DNA of 64,000 bases, from assembly GCF_000152865.1 (NCBI RefSeq), contig NZ_CH672390.1, forward strand, positions 868,001 to 932,000, in the 5' to 3' direction. Position 1 is the first letter of the stretch. Each line of letters begins with the position of its first letter. The stretch comes from Erythrobacter sp. NAP1 (GTDB lineage: Bacteria; Pseudomonadota; Alphaproteobacteria; Sphingomonadales; Sphingomonadaceae). Below are positions 17,941 to 27,061 of the stretch, one piece after another. The translations under genes were made by a program, and so were the position numbers. The notes beneath the pieces were generated by a model. It was not told the DNA's origin. It saw nothing but the letters and a program-made list of their open reading frames with translations, and made no database searches.

Positions 17941-17979
17941 TATGGCCTGCGCCATAACGAAAGGCGGGCGATTGCCCGC
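17941..17979 (+). promoter_or_regulatory. Two tandem hairpins in the ahcY leader
   Basis: TATGGC-CTGC-GCCATA (17941-17956) and GCGGGC-GATT-GCCCGC (17964-17979), both perfect 6-bp stems with tetraloops, lie 30-68 bases before the ahcY start. They may fold in the leader RNA. They do not match a riboswitch consensus I can recall. Confidence 0.4.
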
Positions 17980-18008
17980 GACGACACTCGAATACAGGAC
18001 GATTAGAT

Positions 18009-19427
18009 ATGGCAACGCTCGCCCCTGCTCAGGAATACATTATCAAGGATATTTCGCTCGCCCAGTACGGCCGCGACGAGATCGCCATCGCTGAAACTGA
18101 AATGCCGGGCCTTATGGCTCTGCGTGAAGAGTACGGCGCAACGCAGCCGCTGAAGGGCGCGCGCATCACCGGTTCGCTTCACATGACGATCCAGACTGCT
18201 GTTCTGATTGAGACGCTTGTGGCGCTTGGCGCGGAAGTGCGCTGGGCCACTTGCAACATCTTCTCGACGCAAGACCACGCGGCCGCGGCCATCGCGGACC
18301 AGGGTATTCCAGTGTTCGCCATCAAGGGCGAAACGCTGGCTGATTACTGGGACTACGTTGGCCGCATCTTTGACTGGTCGACTGAAGCTGACCCGGATCT
18401 CACCGCCAACATGATCCTCGACGATGGCGGCGATGCCACCATGTTCGCATTGTGGGGCGCTCGCATCGAGGCCGGTGAGGAGCTGCCTGCCCCTGCCAAC
18501 GCCGAGGAAATCGAATTCCAGCGCGCGCTCAAGGCCTTCGTCGCCAAGAAGCCTGGCTACCTCACCAAGAGCGTCAAGACGATTAAGGGCGTTTCGGAAG
18601 AGACCACCACGGGCGTCATGCGCCTCTACCAGATTGCCAAGCAGGGCAAGCTGCCGTTCCCGGCGATCAACGTGAACGACAGCGTGACCAAGTCGAAGTT
18701 CGACAATCTCTACGGTTGTAAGGAAAGCCTCGTCGACGCAATCCGCCGCGCAACCGACGTGATGCTCGCCGGCAAGGTCGCCTGTGTTGCTGGCTACGGC
18801 GATGTCGGCAAGGGTTCGGCTGCCTCGCTTCGCGATGGCGGTGCACGCGTGATGGTGACCGAAATCGACCCGATCTGCGCGCTCCAGGCTGCGATGGACG
18901 GCTACGAGGTCGTATCTATGGAAGAAGCGACCAAGCGTGCCGATATCTTCGTGACGGCCACCGGCAATGAAGACGTCATCACCGGCGAGCACATGAAGAA
19001 CATGAAAAACATGGCGATCGTGTGCAACATCGGCCACTTCGATAGCGAGATTCAGATTTCCGCGCTCGACAATTACGAGTGGAAAGAAATCAAGGAAGGC
19101 ACCGATATGGTGACGCTGCCAGACGGCAAGAATTTGCTGATCCTCGCCAAGGGTCGCCTCGTGAACCTTGGCTGCGCCACCGGCCACCCGAGCTTCGTGA
19201 TGAGCGCGAGCTTCACCAACCAGACTCTCGCTCAGATCGAACTGTTCACCAAATCGGACGAGTACGAGAACGACGTCTACGTTTTGCCCAAGCATCTGGA
19301 CGAAAAGGTCGCAGCGCTTCACCTCGAAAAGCTGGGTGTTGAATTGACCAAGCTGAGCCAGAAGCAGGCCGACTATATTGGCGTTCCGGCAGAAGGTCCG
19401 TTCAAGCCGGATCACTACCGCTACTGA
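18009..19427 (+). CDS. ahcY: Adenosylhomocysteinase (S-adenosylhomocysteine hydrolase)
   Basis: AhcY splits S-adenosylhomocysteine to adenosine and homocysteine, completing the methyl cycle and relieving product inhibition of methyltransferases. The 472-residue protein has the substrate segment [18 protein letters not shown], the [14 protein letters not shown] block, [16 protein letters not shown], the NAD-binding [14 protein letters not shown]ossmann loop, and the C-terminal KPDHYRY that reaches the partner subunit's NAD site. Length is normal for bacterial enzymes. A palindromic candidate operator and hairpins precede it, and a strong terminator follows. Confidence 0.98.
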   Translation: MATLAPAQEYIIKDISLAQYGRDEIAIAETEMPGLMALREEYGATQPLKGARITGSLHMTIQTAVLIETLVALGAEVRWATCNIFSTQDHAAAAIADQGIPVFAIKGETLADYWDYVGRIFDWSTEADPDLTANMILDDGGDATMFALWGARIEAGEELPAPANAEEIEFQRALKAFVAKKPGYLTKSVKTIKGVSEETTTGVMRLYQIAKQGKLPFPAINVNDSVTKSKFDNLYGCKESLVDAIRRATDVMLAGKVACVAGYGDVGKGSAASLRDGGARVMVTEIDPICALQAAMDGYEVVSMEEATKRADIFVTATGNEDVITGEHMKNMKNMAIVCNIGHFDSEIQISALDNYEWKEIKEGTDMVTLPDGKNLLILAKGRLVNLGCATGHPSFVMSASFTNQTLAQIELFTKSDEYENDVYVLPKHLDEKVAALHLEKLGVELTKLSQKQADYIGVPAEGPFKPDHYRY

Positions 19428-19447
19428 TCCAAAACCGACTGATCGCG

Positions 19448-19484
19448 AAAGCCCCCGCAATTCGGCGAAATTGCGGGGGCTTTT
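19448..19484 (+). terminator. Intrinsic terminator after ahcY
   Basis: A 15-bp perfect stem (AAAGCCCCCGCAATT and its complement) with loop CGGCGA, ending in CTTTT, 21 bases after the ahcY stop. Confidence 0.93.
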
Positions 19485-19533
19485 CGTATCCGGTGCGGTT
19501 GCATGGAGACGTGCTCCGTCATAGCTGCATGTA

Positions 19534-21882
19534 ATGGAATTTTCCCCGCTTGGTCTCGTTGGAATCGCGCTGGTACTGGCTGCCTGGACGGTGGCGGCTG
19601 CCGTCCTGGTCCTGCGCGCAGGAGCCAAGACGCGGCGAACCAAAGCGCTGCAAACCTCGCTCAAGCGGATGCAGAGCCTTCTCGACGCGGCGCCCTCGAT
19701 CCCGCTGCTTGTGCGGGTCGATGGAAGGATTGAGGCACCGGAACGGCTGGCGCGCTGGCTTGGGCTTGAAGCGATGCCCAACTACCTGAGCGAACTCGAA
19801 GGCGAGGGGGATGCAGGCCTAACGAAGGCACAGGTCGATCAACTCTGGGAGAAGGTGCGACTGACGCAGAAAAGTGCAGCACCTTTCGAAATGGCACTTG
19901 CTCCGCCGGGATCGCGCAAGACGTTGGCTTTGCAGGGAACGCTTGCTGACCCACAGGTTTCTCCGGGCGGGGCGGCGATCGTATGGGTGTTCGATTTCAC
20001 CAACAGCGAGACGCAGCTCGCCCAGTTTCGGGAAAGCGCCAGCGCGGCTCAGGCCGACTTTGCAGCCCTGATCGGCCTTATTGAAGCTGCGCCAATGCCC
20101 ATGTGGTTTCGCGATCCCGAGATGAGGCTGATGCTGGTCAATCACGCATATGTCGAGGCGGTAGGAGCGGGCAGCCTCGAAGCGGTAGTTGAGGATCAAA
20201 TAGAGCTTCTCGAGGCGAGCGGCGGTGAATCGCCAGCGCAAATCGCAAGGAAAGCCTTCGAGGCTCAGAAGGAAACACAGCGAGACGCTGCCGTAACGAT
20301 AGATGGCTCGCGTCGAAGTGTGCGTGTCACCGATCTTCCGCTCGGTCGCGATGGCGTCGCTGGCTACGCAATGGACATAGAGGAGCAACAGCAGGTCACG
20401 CGCGAATTCCGCGCCTTTCGCGATGCGCAGCGTGCGATGCTCGATCAGCTTTCGGTTGGTGTGGCCCAGTTCACCTCCGAAGAAAAACTGGCTTTCGCAA
20501 ACCGCCCATTCCGCCGGTTGTTCGGGATTACAGCGGAAGTCGCTGAGGGCCGAGTTTCGTTTGAGCAATTCCTGTCCGATGCGCGCGAGCATGGTAGCAC
20601 CCCTGAGGTTCGCGACTTCCCCGAATGGCGACGCGAACACCGAGCCTGGTTCGACGCATCGGAGGCGGTTGAAGAGAACTGGCCGCTGACGGGCGGGGTC
20701 CATTTACGCATCGTTGCGCAGCCGATGCCAGATGGCGGGCTCGTAATGATCGCGGAGGACCGCACCGAGAGTCTTGCCCTATCGGCGACGCGTGACACGC
20801 TGCTTCGCACGCGCACGGCAACGCTTGATAGCCTTTTCGAAGCGCTTGCGATCTTTGCGCCGGATGGCTCCGTCCAACTTTGGAACCGCAGTTTTGGCGG
20901 GATGTGGGGCCTGGAAAGCGAGTTCCTAGACACCCACCCAAGTGCCGAGGTTCTGCTGGAAGCCATCGGGGAGAACCTGCGCAGGCCGGGGGAGGCGGAA
21001 AAGATTGGCGCGATCGTGCGCGCGGCGACACTCGATCGGCGCGAGAAGGAAGGGCAAGTTGTGCTCGCCGACGGGAGAACGTTGCGCTTTGCTGGTGTTC
21101 CGCTGCCAGATGGAAACGGATTGCTCACCGTCCTCGATATCACGGACTCTCAGAAGGCCGAGCAAGCCCTCCGGGAGAGGGCGGTTGCGCTTGAAGAGGC
21201 TGATGCCGTCAAGGCGCGGTTCCTTGCCAACATGTCTTACGAGTTCCGCACGCCGCTCACTTCGATTGGCGGATTTGCCGAATTGCTCAAGAGCGGTGCG
21301 GCAGGCGAATTGGGCGAGGGGGCGAGTGAGTATGTCGATGCGATCCTCTCATCGGTTGAACGCCTCACCGAGCAGGTAGAGAACGTGCTCGACCTTTCAC
21401 AAAGCGAGGCTGGCCTGCTTCCGATCGAGAAGGAGGAAATCGACCTTCTCGCCTTCCTTACAAAGCTCGTGCGCGAGCGTGAGCAGGCGATCATCGGTGC
21501 AGGTCTCGGCCTTGATCTCAAGGGCAGGCGTGGCCGCGTGGTAGAGGCCGATCCGCGTCAATTGGGGCGTGCGCTGGGCCATCTGCTCGACAATGCAATC
21601 GAGGCAACGCCAGAGGGTGGGAAGATCACCATCGAGCTGCCCAAACCCACTGATGATGACGCCTGGAGAGGTAAGGTTTCAATCAGCGACACCGGCAAGG
21701 GCATGACGCCCGACGAACTGGCCCGCGCTGAAGGCACGTTGAACTCCGATGATTCTGAAATGAGCGAAGGAAGCGGGCTTGGCATCCGGTTGGCACGTCA
21801 GTTGATCGAAGCACATGGTGGCACGCTTGATCTGACCAGCAGGAAAGATGTCGGCACAAGCGCTGTGATCGTGCTGCCATGA
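19534..21882 (+). CDS. divL: DivL-like membrane PAS sensor kinase with Tyr at the phospho-acceptor site
   Basis: A 782-residue protein: one N-terminal transmembrane helix (VGIALVLAAWTVAAAVLVL), a long region with several PAS-like segments, then a histidine-kinase-type core. In the H-box, RFLANMSYEFRTPLTSIGG, the position normally His is Tyr569. The N-box HLLDNAIEATPEGG, ISDTGKGM and GSGLGIRLARQ glycine boxes are intact, so ATP binding is likely retained. Tyr at this site, the length and the PAS architecture are those of Caulobacter DivL, the CckA-activating polarity factor. The gene overlaps tsaE by 4 bases and heads the tsaE-amgK-murU-addB-addA operon. Function in this organism is inferred. 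Confidence 0.82.
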   Translation: MEFSPLGLVGIALVLAAWTVAAAVLVLRAGAKTRRTKALQTSLKRMQSLLDAAPSIPLLVRVDGRIEAPERLARWLGLEAMPNYLSELEGEGDAGLTKAQVDQLWEKVRLTQKSAAPFEMALAPPGSRKTLALQGTLADPQVSPGGAAIVWVFDFTNSETQLAQFRESASAAQADFAALIGLIEAAPMPMWFRDPEMRLMLVNHAYVEAVGAGSLEAVVEDQIELLEASGGESPAQIARKAFEAQKETQRDAAVTIDGSRRSVRVTDLPLGRDGVAGYAMDIEEQQQVTREFRAFRDAQRAMLDQLSVGVAQFTSEEKLAFANRPFRRLFGITAEVAEGRVSFEQFLSDAREHGSTPEVRDFPEWRREHRAWFDASEAVEENWPLTGGVHLRIVAQPMPDGGLVMIAEDRTESLALSATRDTLLRTRTATLDSLFEALAIFAPDGSVQLWNRSFGGMWGLESEFLDTHPSAEVLLEAIGENLRRPGEAEKIGAIVRAATLDRREKEGQVVLADGRTLRFAGVPLPDGNGLLTVLDITDSQKAEQALRERAVALEEADAVKARFLANMSYEFRTPLTSIGGFAELLKSGAAGELGEGASEYVDAILSSVERLTEQVENVLDLSQSEAGLLPIEKEEIDLLAFLTKLVREREQAIIGAGLGLDLKGRRGRVVEADPRQLGRALGHLLDNAIEATPEGGKITIELPKPTDDDAWRGKVSISDTGKGMTPDELARAEGTLNSDDSEMSEGSGLGIRLARQLIEAHGGTLDLTSRKDVGTSAVIVLP

Positions 21883-22334
21883 CCGACGAACGACGCCTCC
21901 AACTCTCGGACCTTGCAGCGATGGCCGCATTCGGCGCGCGCATCGCTGCCAAGCTCAAGTCGGGAGATGTCATTGCGCTGGAGGGTGGCCTTGGCGCCGG
22001 CAAAACGACGCTTGCGCGCGCCATCATCGCAGCGCTTGGATATGAAGGCGAGGTGCCTTCGCCGACTTTTACGATCATCGAGACCTACGATCCACCAGCT
22101 GTGCGCCTTCCGATTGCTCACGCCGACTTTTACCGGCTCGAAGACCCGAGCGAGGTGGAGGAGATCGGTCTCGACGATTACCGCGAAGGGGCCGTCCTGA
22201 TCGCCGAATGGCCGTCTTATGCGGGAGGATTTGCGCACGAGCCAGCCTGCCTCTCTATCCTGTTGGAAACCCAAGGATCGGGCAGGATTGCGATTGCTCG
22301 CGGTGGAGCGGATTGGCTAGGGCGGATGCCATGA
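21879..22334 (+). CDS. tsaE: tRNA threonylcarbamoyladenosine biosynthesis ATPase TsaE
   Basis: TsaE is the ATPase partner of TsaB-TsaD in making t6A37 of tRNAs that read ANN codons. The 151-residue protein has Walker A LEGGLGAGKTTLARAI near residues 33-48, the switch-like PSPTFTIIETYD, and a HADFYRLEDPSEVEEIGLDD segment, all as in the family. It overlaps divL by 4 bases upstream and amgK by 4 bases downstream, an ATGA-coupled arrangement. Confidence 0.96.
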   Translation: MTDERRLQLSDLAAMAAFGARIAAKLKSGDVIALEGGLGAGKTTLARAIIAALGYEGEVPSPTFTIIETYDPPAVRLPIAHADFYRLEDPSEVEEIGLDDYREGAVLIAEWPSYAGGFAHEPACLSILLETQGSGRIAIARGGADWLGRMP

Positions 22335-23320
22335 CTGACTTGCCTGAGGGTTTTAAGAATTTCGTAGCGGGCGCAGGTTGGGGCGATGCAGCCGTCGAAC
22401 CGATACCGGGCGATGCTTCTTTCCGCCGTTATTTCCGTTTGCGGCGCACGAGCGGCGAGACTGCGATGCTGATGCATGCCCCACCGCCGGAAGAAGATCC
22501 ATTGCCCTTTCTCAATGTCGCCTCCTGGTTGACCAAGCATGGAATGCGCGCGCCAGAGATCCTTGCCGATGATGCTGGCCAAGGCTGGGTCCTTACCGAA
22601 GATTTCGGCAACGATCGCATGCGCGATTGGCTCGACGACCACCCGGGCGGTGAACAGGCAGCCTATGAGCAGGCTATAGACGCACTGGTCGCTCTACACG
22701 ATCTACCTCCCGGTCCTTTCCCTGCATATGACATGCCGGTCTATCTGCGCGAAACTGCACTGCTGACGCAGTGGTACGCACCCGCGGTCGGGCTTGATGT
22801 CGATACGGCTGGCTTTGATGCAGCATGGCAAACCGCCCTCAAACCCTTGATCGCGCGGCAAGGCGATGGAGTGACAGTCCTGCGCGATTATCACGCCGAG
22901 AATATCATGCTCCTTGGCAACCCACTTGATCACGCTCCCCAAGGCCTGATCGATTTCCAAGACGCACTTGCGGGCCACAAAGCCTATGATCTGGTTTCGC
23001 TCCTTCAGGATGCTCGCCGCGACGTATCGGTGGAGCTCGAAGCGGCGATGCTTGAACGCTATCGGGAAAAGGCCGGAGGCGGCGCAGAATTCCTGGCCGA
23101 CTATGCGCTTCTTGGCGCACAGCGGAATGCCAAGATCGTCGGCATTTTCACGCGCCTGTACAAGCGCGATGGCAAGCCTCGCTATCTCGCCATGATACCG
23201 CGCGTATGGGGGGCGATGGAGCGTGATTTGAAGCACCCCGCGCTTGAACCGGTTGCAAATTGGTTTGCATCCAATATCCCTGACGATCTGCGTAAAAAGG
23301 GTGGGGGAACAATAGCATGA
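22331..23320 (+). CDS. amgK: N-acetylmuramate/N-acetylglucosamine kinase (aminoglycoside-phosphotransferase fold)
   Basis: AmgK phosphorylates N-acetylmuramate at the anomeric position in peptidoglycan recycling that bypasses de novo MurA, hence fosfomycin. The 329-residue protein has the kinase-like N-lobe (PIPGDASFRRYFRL), the catalytic loop LRDYHAENIMLL with the Brenner Asp and Asn, and the metal-binding LIDFQDALAGHKAYDLVSLL. The start at 22331 was chosen because it makes an ATGA overlap with tsaE. It also overlaps murU by 4 bases; this amgK-murU pairing is the main basis for the name. The general family includes aminoglycoside kinases, but the context argues against that. Confidence 0.9.
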   Translation: MTDLPEGFKNFVAGAGWGDAAVEPIPGDASFRRYFRLRRTSGETAMLMHAPPPEEDPLPFLNVASWLTKHGMRAPEILADDAGQGWVLTEDFGNDRMRDWLDDHPGGEQAAYEQAIDALVALHDLPPGPFPAYDMPVYLRETALLTQWYAPAVGLDVDTAGFDAAWQTALKPLIARQGDGVTVLRDYHAENIMLLGNPLDHAPQGLIDFQDALAGHKAYDLVSLLQDARRDVSVELEAAMLERYREKAGGGAEFLADYALLGAQRNAKIVGIFTRLYKRDGKPRYLAMIPRVWGAMERDLKHPALEPVANWFASNIPDDLRKKGGGTIA

Positions 23321-24042
23321 GCGACAGGCCGGCCCTGGCAAGCGACACCGCAATGGTCATGGCCGCCGGGCTTGGCAAGCGCATGCGCCCGCTCACCGCA
23401 TCTCAGCCCAAGCCGCTCGTGAGGGTTGCGGGCAAGCCATTGGTTGACCACGCGCTTGACCGTCTGGCTGAGAATGGGGTCGAAAGGGCAGTGGTCAATG
23501 TCCACTACCTCGCCGACGCTCTCGAAGCGCATGTCGTTGAGCGCTCTTCGCCTAAGGTCCTGATCTCGGATGAGCGCGACGCGCTGCTCGAAACCGGCGG
23601 CGGCATGATCAAGGCCCAGGCAAAGCTGCCAGACCCGTTTTTCTGCCTCAACGCCGACAATATCTGGATCGACGGCCCGCGTGATGCCTTCGCTGACTTG
23701 TCTGCGCGTTGGAACCCGGATGAGATGGACGCTTTGCTGCTGGTTGTGAGCCACGCAAGGGCAGTCAATTTTGCAGGGCCTGGGGACTTCTATATGGACC
23801 CCATCGGTCGGCTGTCGCGACGCAGACAAGGGCGGATCGCACCGTTCATTTACACCGGCATCCAGCTTGTCTCGCACCGCCTCCTTCGCGATGCGCCCGA
23901 AGGCAAGTTCTCCACCAACATCCTGTGGAATCGCGCGATAGAAGAAGGACGGTTGTTTGGGCTTTCTTTCACAGGACTATGGTTCGAAGTCGGAACCCCG
24001 CAGGCGATCGCGCCAACCGAAGATGCGCTCAGGCGTGGGTGA
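23317..24042 (+). CDS. murU: N-acetylmuramate-1-phosphate uridylyltransferase
   Basis: MurU makes UDP-N-acetylmuramate from MurNAc-1-phosphate and UTP, the step after AmgK. The 241-residue nucleotidyltransferase has the signature VMAAGLGKRMRPLTASQPKP with the conserved Gly, Arg and Lys of sugar-nucleotide pyrophosphorylases, then ETGGGMIKA and the metal-binding Asp in LNADNIW. It overlaps amgK by 4 bases and the chosen addB start by about 20 bases, continuing the coupled operon. Confidence 0.92.
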   Translation: MSDRPALASDTAMVMAAGLGKRMRPLTASQPKPLVRVAGKPLVDHALDRLAENGVERAVVNVHYLADALEAHVVERSSPKVLISDERDALLETGGGMIKAQAKLPDPFFCLNADNIWIDGPRDAFADLSARWNPDEMDALLLVVSHARAVNFAGPGDFYMDPIGRLSRRRQGRIAPFIYTGIQLVSHRLLRDAPEGKFSTNILWNRAIEEGRLFGLSFTGLWFEVGTPQAIAPTEDALRRG

Positions 24043-27000
24043 GGCGGGCAAGCCGAAGGTCTATTCCATCGCGGCGCATCGCGGCTTTGCCGATGCGCTG
24101 GTTGCGGGGCTGGTCCCTCGTTACGAGGAAGAAGGGTTCGGCCTGGCGAGAGTGACGCTGCTCGTTCCCAGCAGCCGCGCGGCCCGCACCATGAGCGAGG
24201 CTTTCATTCGTTGGTGCGGTGAAAACGATCGCGCTGGAATGTTGATGCCGCGAATGGTGACAGTTGGCGATCTTGACCTAGACGAAAGCCTTGGAGCCTT
24301 GCTCGATCCCTTGGGTGCGAGCGATATCCCGCCGGCGGTCGAACCGACGAGGCGACTGCTCGAACTCGCGCAGCTTGTCGAAGAGGAGCGTGCAGACCTG
24401 GGCAAGCCCCCACTGCCTGGAGCAGCGCGGATGCGCCTCGCAAGCGAAATTGCGCGCACGATGGATCGCTTGCTGGTCGAGGACAAAGAGCCGGAGGACC
24501 TGACCAGCGATGCGGTGCTCGATATGCTCGGCGATCTGTCCGATCATTGGAAGGATTCGCTGCGACTGTTTGCCCGGGTGCAGGCGCGCTGGCGATCACG
24601 GCTCGACGAGAACGGCGAAGTGGACGCTGCGACGCGGCGCAATCTCCTGTTCGAAAGAGCAAGTAAGCGTTGGAGAGAGATCCCGCCAGAGACCCCAATC
24701 ATCGCGGCCGGGGTGACGAGCGCCTCTCCCGCTCTCGCCCGGATGCTGCGCGTGATCGCTCATCTGCCATGCGGTGCGGTGATCCTTCCCGACCTCGATT
24801 TGTCGCTTGGCGATGAGGCGTGGGATGAACTCGGGCGTGCTGGCGCAACGCCAGAGCCAGGAGGAGAGGTTTTTGGACAGTCCGATGCGCTCACTCATCC
24901 TCAATACCACCTGAAGCTCCTATTGGAGCGTATGGGAATTGCCCGCGCTGAAGTGAGAGCATGGCATCGAAGTGGCATGACCGCAGCCGATCCAGCGCGC
25001 AGCCATGCCATCAGTTCGCTCTTCCTGCCGCCCAAAGCGAGCCGCTCTTGGGTCGAACTCGGCCCAGAAAAGCGCAGGCTATCCGGTGTGAAATTGATGA
25101 CCAGCGCAACGTCCGAGGAAGAGGCGCAGGCGATCGCGCTTCTGGTTCGAGAGGCGCTTGAAGAACCAGCCAAGCGGATCGCGGTGGTCACTGCAGATCG
25201 AAGTCTCGCTCGCCGGGTCACGCAGCACCTTGAGCGCTGGAGTATCATGGCTGACGATTCTGCTGGTCGAGCGCTGTCGCTCACTCCGGCTGGACGGCTG
25301 CTTGGCCTGCTCGCGGATATCATGTCGCATGGCCTTGCACCTGCCGGCCTTGTCGCTTTGATCGCGCATCCCTTGGTCAAGCGCGGCGATGGAGAAGCGC
25401 GCCGACAATGGCTTCGCAACGTGCGAAAGTTCGATCGCGCCTTGCGAGGACCATCGCCCGCTCCGGGTTTCGAACCCTTGCGTCAAATTGCGCGTGAAGC
25501 TGGCGTTTCTGAATGGTTTGAAGAGGTGGAAGAAATCCTCTCGCCGCTCGTCGATCTTCCTGAGACCATCACTCTGGCACAGTCGCTCGATATGTTGGCA
25601 TCCAGCGCTGAACGACTTGCCGCCGAAGCTGTGTGGGCAGCCGAGGATGGGCGCGCTCTCTCCCGACTGCTCGAAGACTTACGCCTGCACGCCCGCGAGA
25701 TCGCTACAACGGTTTCGCCTTCCGACATCGCGAGCATTTTGCGCGATCGAATGGATGAAGTGGCTGTTCGCCCGCCTTACGGTGGCCACCCGCGAGTTGC
25801 GATTCTCGGTTTGCTCGAATCGCGAATGGCGCGCGCGGATCTGGTGATCTGTGGCGGGCTGAATGAGGGCAGCTGGCCGCAGGCTCCCGGCTCGGATGCC
25901 CTGCTCGCGCCGGGCGTATTACGGGCGTTGGGCGTACCGGGCGCTGAATTCCGAATTGGTCTGGCGGCTCACGATCTCGCCGGTGCAATGGGCGCGCCGG
26001 AGGTTGTCCTGAGCCGATCGCAACGCGATGCGGAGGGGCCGACCTTGCCTTCGCGTTTTGTCCTTCGTGTCGAGGCGCTTTTGGGCGAGTTGGCTGGCAG
26101 GCATCGGGAAAAACGAACGCCTGCCATGCTGCCGCTGCTTGATCGTGAGCCAGAGCCAGCACCCGCTTATCCGCGCCCTCAACCCACGCCGACTGCCGAC
26201 CAGCGAAAGGTGCGCATCAGTGCGACCGCGCTCGACCGATTGCTGGGCGATCCCTACCAATTCTATGCGCAAGAAATCCTTGGCCTTCGGCGCCTCGATC
26301 CGCTCGCTGCCGATCCATTTGGCGATCCCGCATTGCGGGGAACGTTGGTGCACGACATCCTCGATGCTTGGCACAAGGCGCGTGAAGCACACCCGACGCT
26401 CGAGATCGCACCCTTTGCCGAGCGCATGTTCGCTGAGGCGAAAGTCCATCCTCTGTTCAAAGGCTTATGGCAGCCGCGGCTCGTTGCGGCGATGGAGCGG
26501 TTCGAGCAATGGGTCGACGATGCTGCCAAGGATGGTCGCACCGTTCTCGTCACCGAGACGAGAGGCGAAATGTCGGTCGATGGCATCCCAGTCAGCGGCC
26601 GTGCCGACCGGATCGACAGGCTTGGCGACGGGCGTCTGGTGGTTGTCGACTACAAGACCGGCGGCCCCGCTTCTGCCTCGCAAGTCGAGGCGGGCTACGC
26701 GCTGCAGATGGGCATTCTCGGCCTGATTGCGCGCGATGGAGCTTTCGAAAAGGGCAAGCTTTCTGGCGAGGTCGCAACCTATGAGTATTGGTCACTGGGA
26801 CGCTCAAAGGACGATGGCGAATTCGGCTATCAAACCGTCCCGTTGAAAATGACCCCGCGCCAGAAAGGGCTGACGCCTGAGGAATTCCTGCCAAGGCACG
26901 AGGAGTTCCTGAATACCGCCATCAGCAAATATCTCCTCGGCGACGCACCGTTTACCGCCAAGGAGAACCCAGACTATCTGGGGTATTCGGATTACGACCA

Positions 27001-27061
27001 GCTGATGCGGCTCGAGGAATGGATCGTACGCCTCGGCGATGGCGGGGAGGGGACGCCGTGA
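24023..27061 (+). CDS. addB: Double-strand break repair helicase-nuclease subunit AddB
   Basis: AddB is the second subunit of the AddAB helicase-nuclease that processes double-strand breaks for RecA loading. The about 1012-residue protein begins YSIAAHRGFADALVAGLVPR, has LLVPSSRAARTM in place of a strong Walker box, a central DLVICGGLNEGSWPQ, and a C-terminal RecB-like nuclease domain with RADRIDRLGDGRLVVVDYKT (catalytic Asp and Lys). The start is placed at ATG 24023 inside murU; a GTG at 24035 is equally possible. It overlaps addA by 4 bases. Confidence 0.93.
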   Translation: MRSGVGEAGKPKVYSIAAHRGFADALVAGLVPRYEEEGFGLARVTLLVPSSRAARTMSEAFIRWCGENDRAGMLMPRMVTVGDLDLDESLGALLDPLGASDIPPAVEPTRRLLELAQLVEEERADLGKPPLPGAARMRLASEIARTMDRLLVEDKEPEDLTSDAVLDMLGDLSDHWKDSLRLFARVQARWRSRLDENGEVDAATRRNLLFERASKRWREIPPETPIIAAGVTSASPALARMLRVIAHLPCGAVILPDLDLSLGDEAWDELGRAGATPEPGGEVFGQSDALTHPQYHLKLLLERMGIARAEVRAWHRSGMTAADPARSHAISSLFLPPKASRSWVELGPEKRRLSGVKLMTSATSEEEAQAIALLVREALEEPAKRIAVVTADRSLARRVTQHLERWSIMADDSAGRALSLTPAGRLLGLLADIMSHGLAPAGLVALIAHPLVKRGDGEARRQWLRNVRKFDRALRGPSPAPGFEPLRQIAREAGVSEWFEEVEEILSPLVDLPETITLAQSLDMLASSAERLAAEAVWAAEDGRALSRLLEDLRLHAREIATTVSPSDIASILRDRMDEVAVRPPYGGHPRVAILGLLESRMARADLVICGGLNEGSWPQAPGSDALLAPGVLRALGVPGAEFRIGLAAHDLAGAMGAPEVVLSRSQRDAEGPTLPSRFVLRVEALLGELAGRHREKRTPAMLPLLDREPEPAPAYPRPQPTPTADQRKVRISATALDRLLGDPYQFYAQEILGLRRLDPLAADPFGDPALRGTLVHDILDAWHKAREAHPTLEIAPFAERMFAEAKVHPLFKGLWQPRLVAAMERFEQWVDDAAKDGRTVLVTETRGEMSVDGIPVSGRADRIDRLGDGRLVVVDYKTGGPASASQVEAGYALQMGILGLIARDGAFEKGKLSGEVATYEYWSLGRSKDDGEFGYQTVPLKMTPRQKGLTPEEFLPRHEEFLNTAISKYLLGDAPFTAKENPDYLGYSDYDQLMRLEEWIVRLGDGGEGTP

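Noticed and set aside
17894-18008. SAM/SAH riboswitch in the ahcY leader
   Set aside because: The hairpins do not match the SAH or SAM riboswitch features I can recall; kept only as an unknown leader structure.
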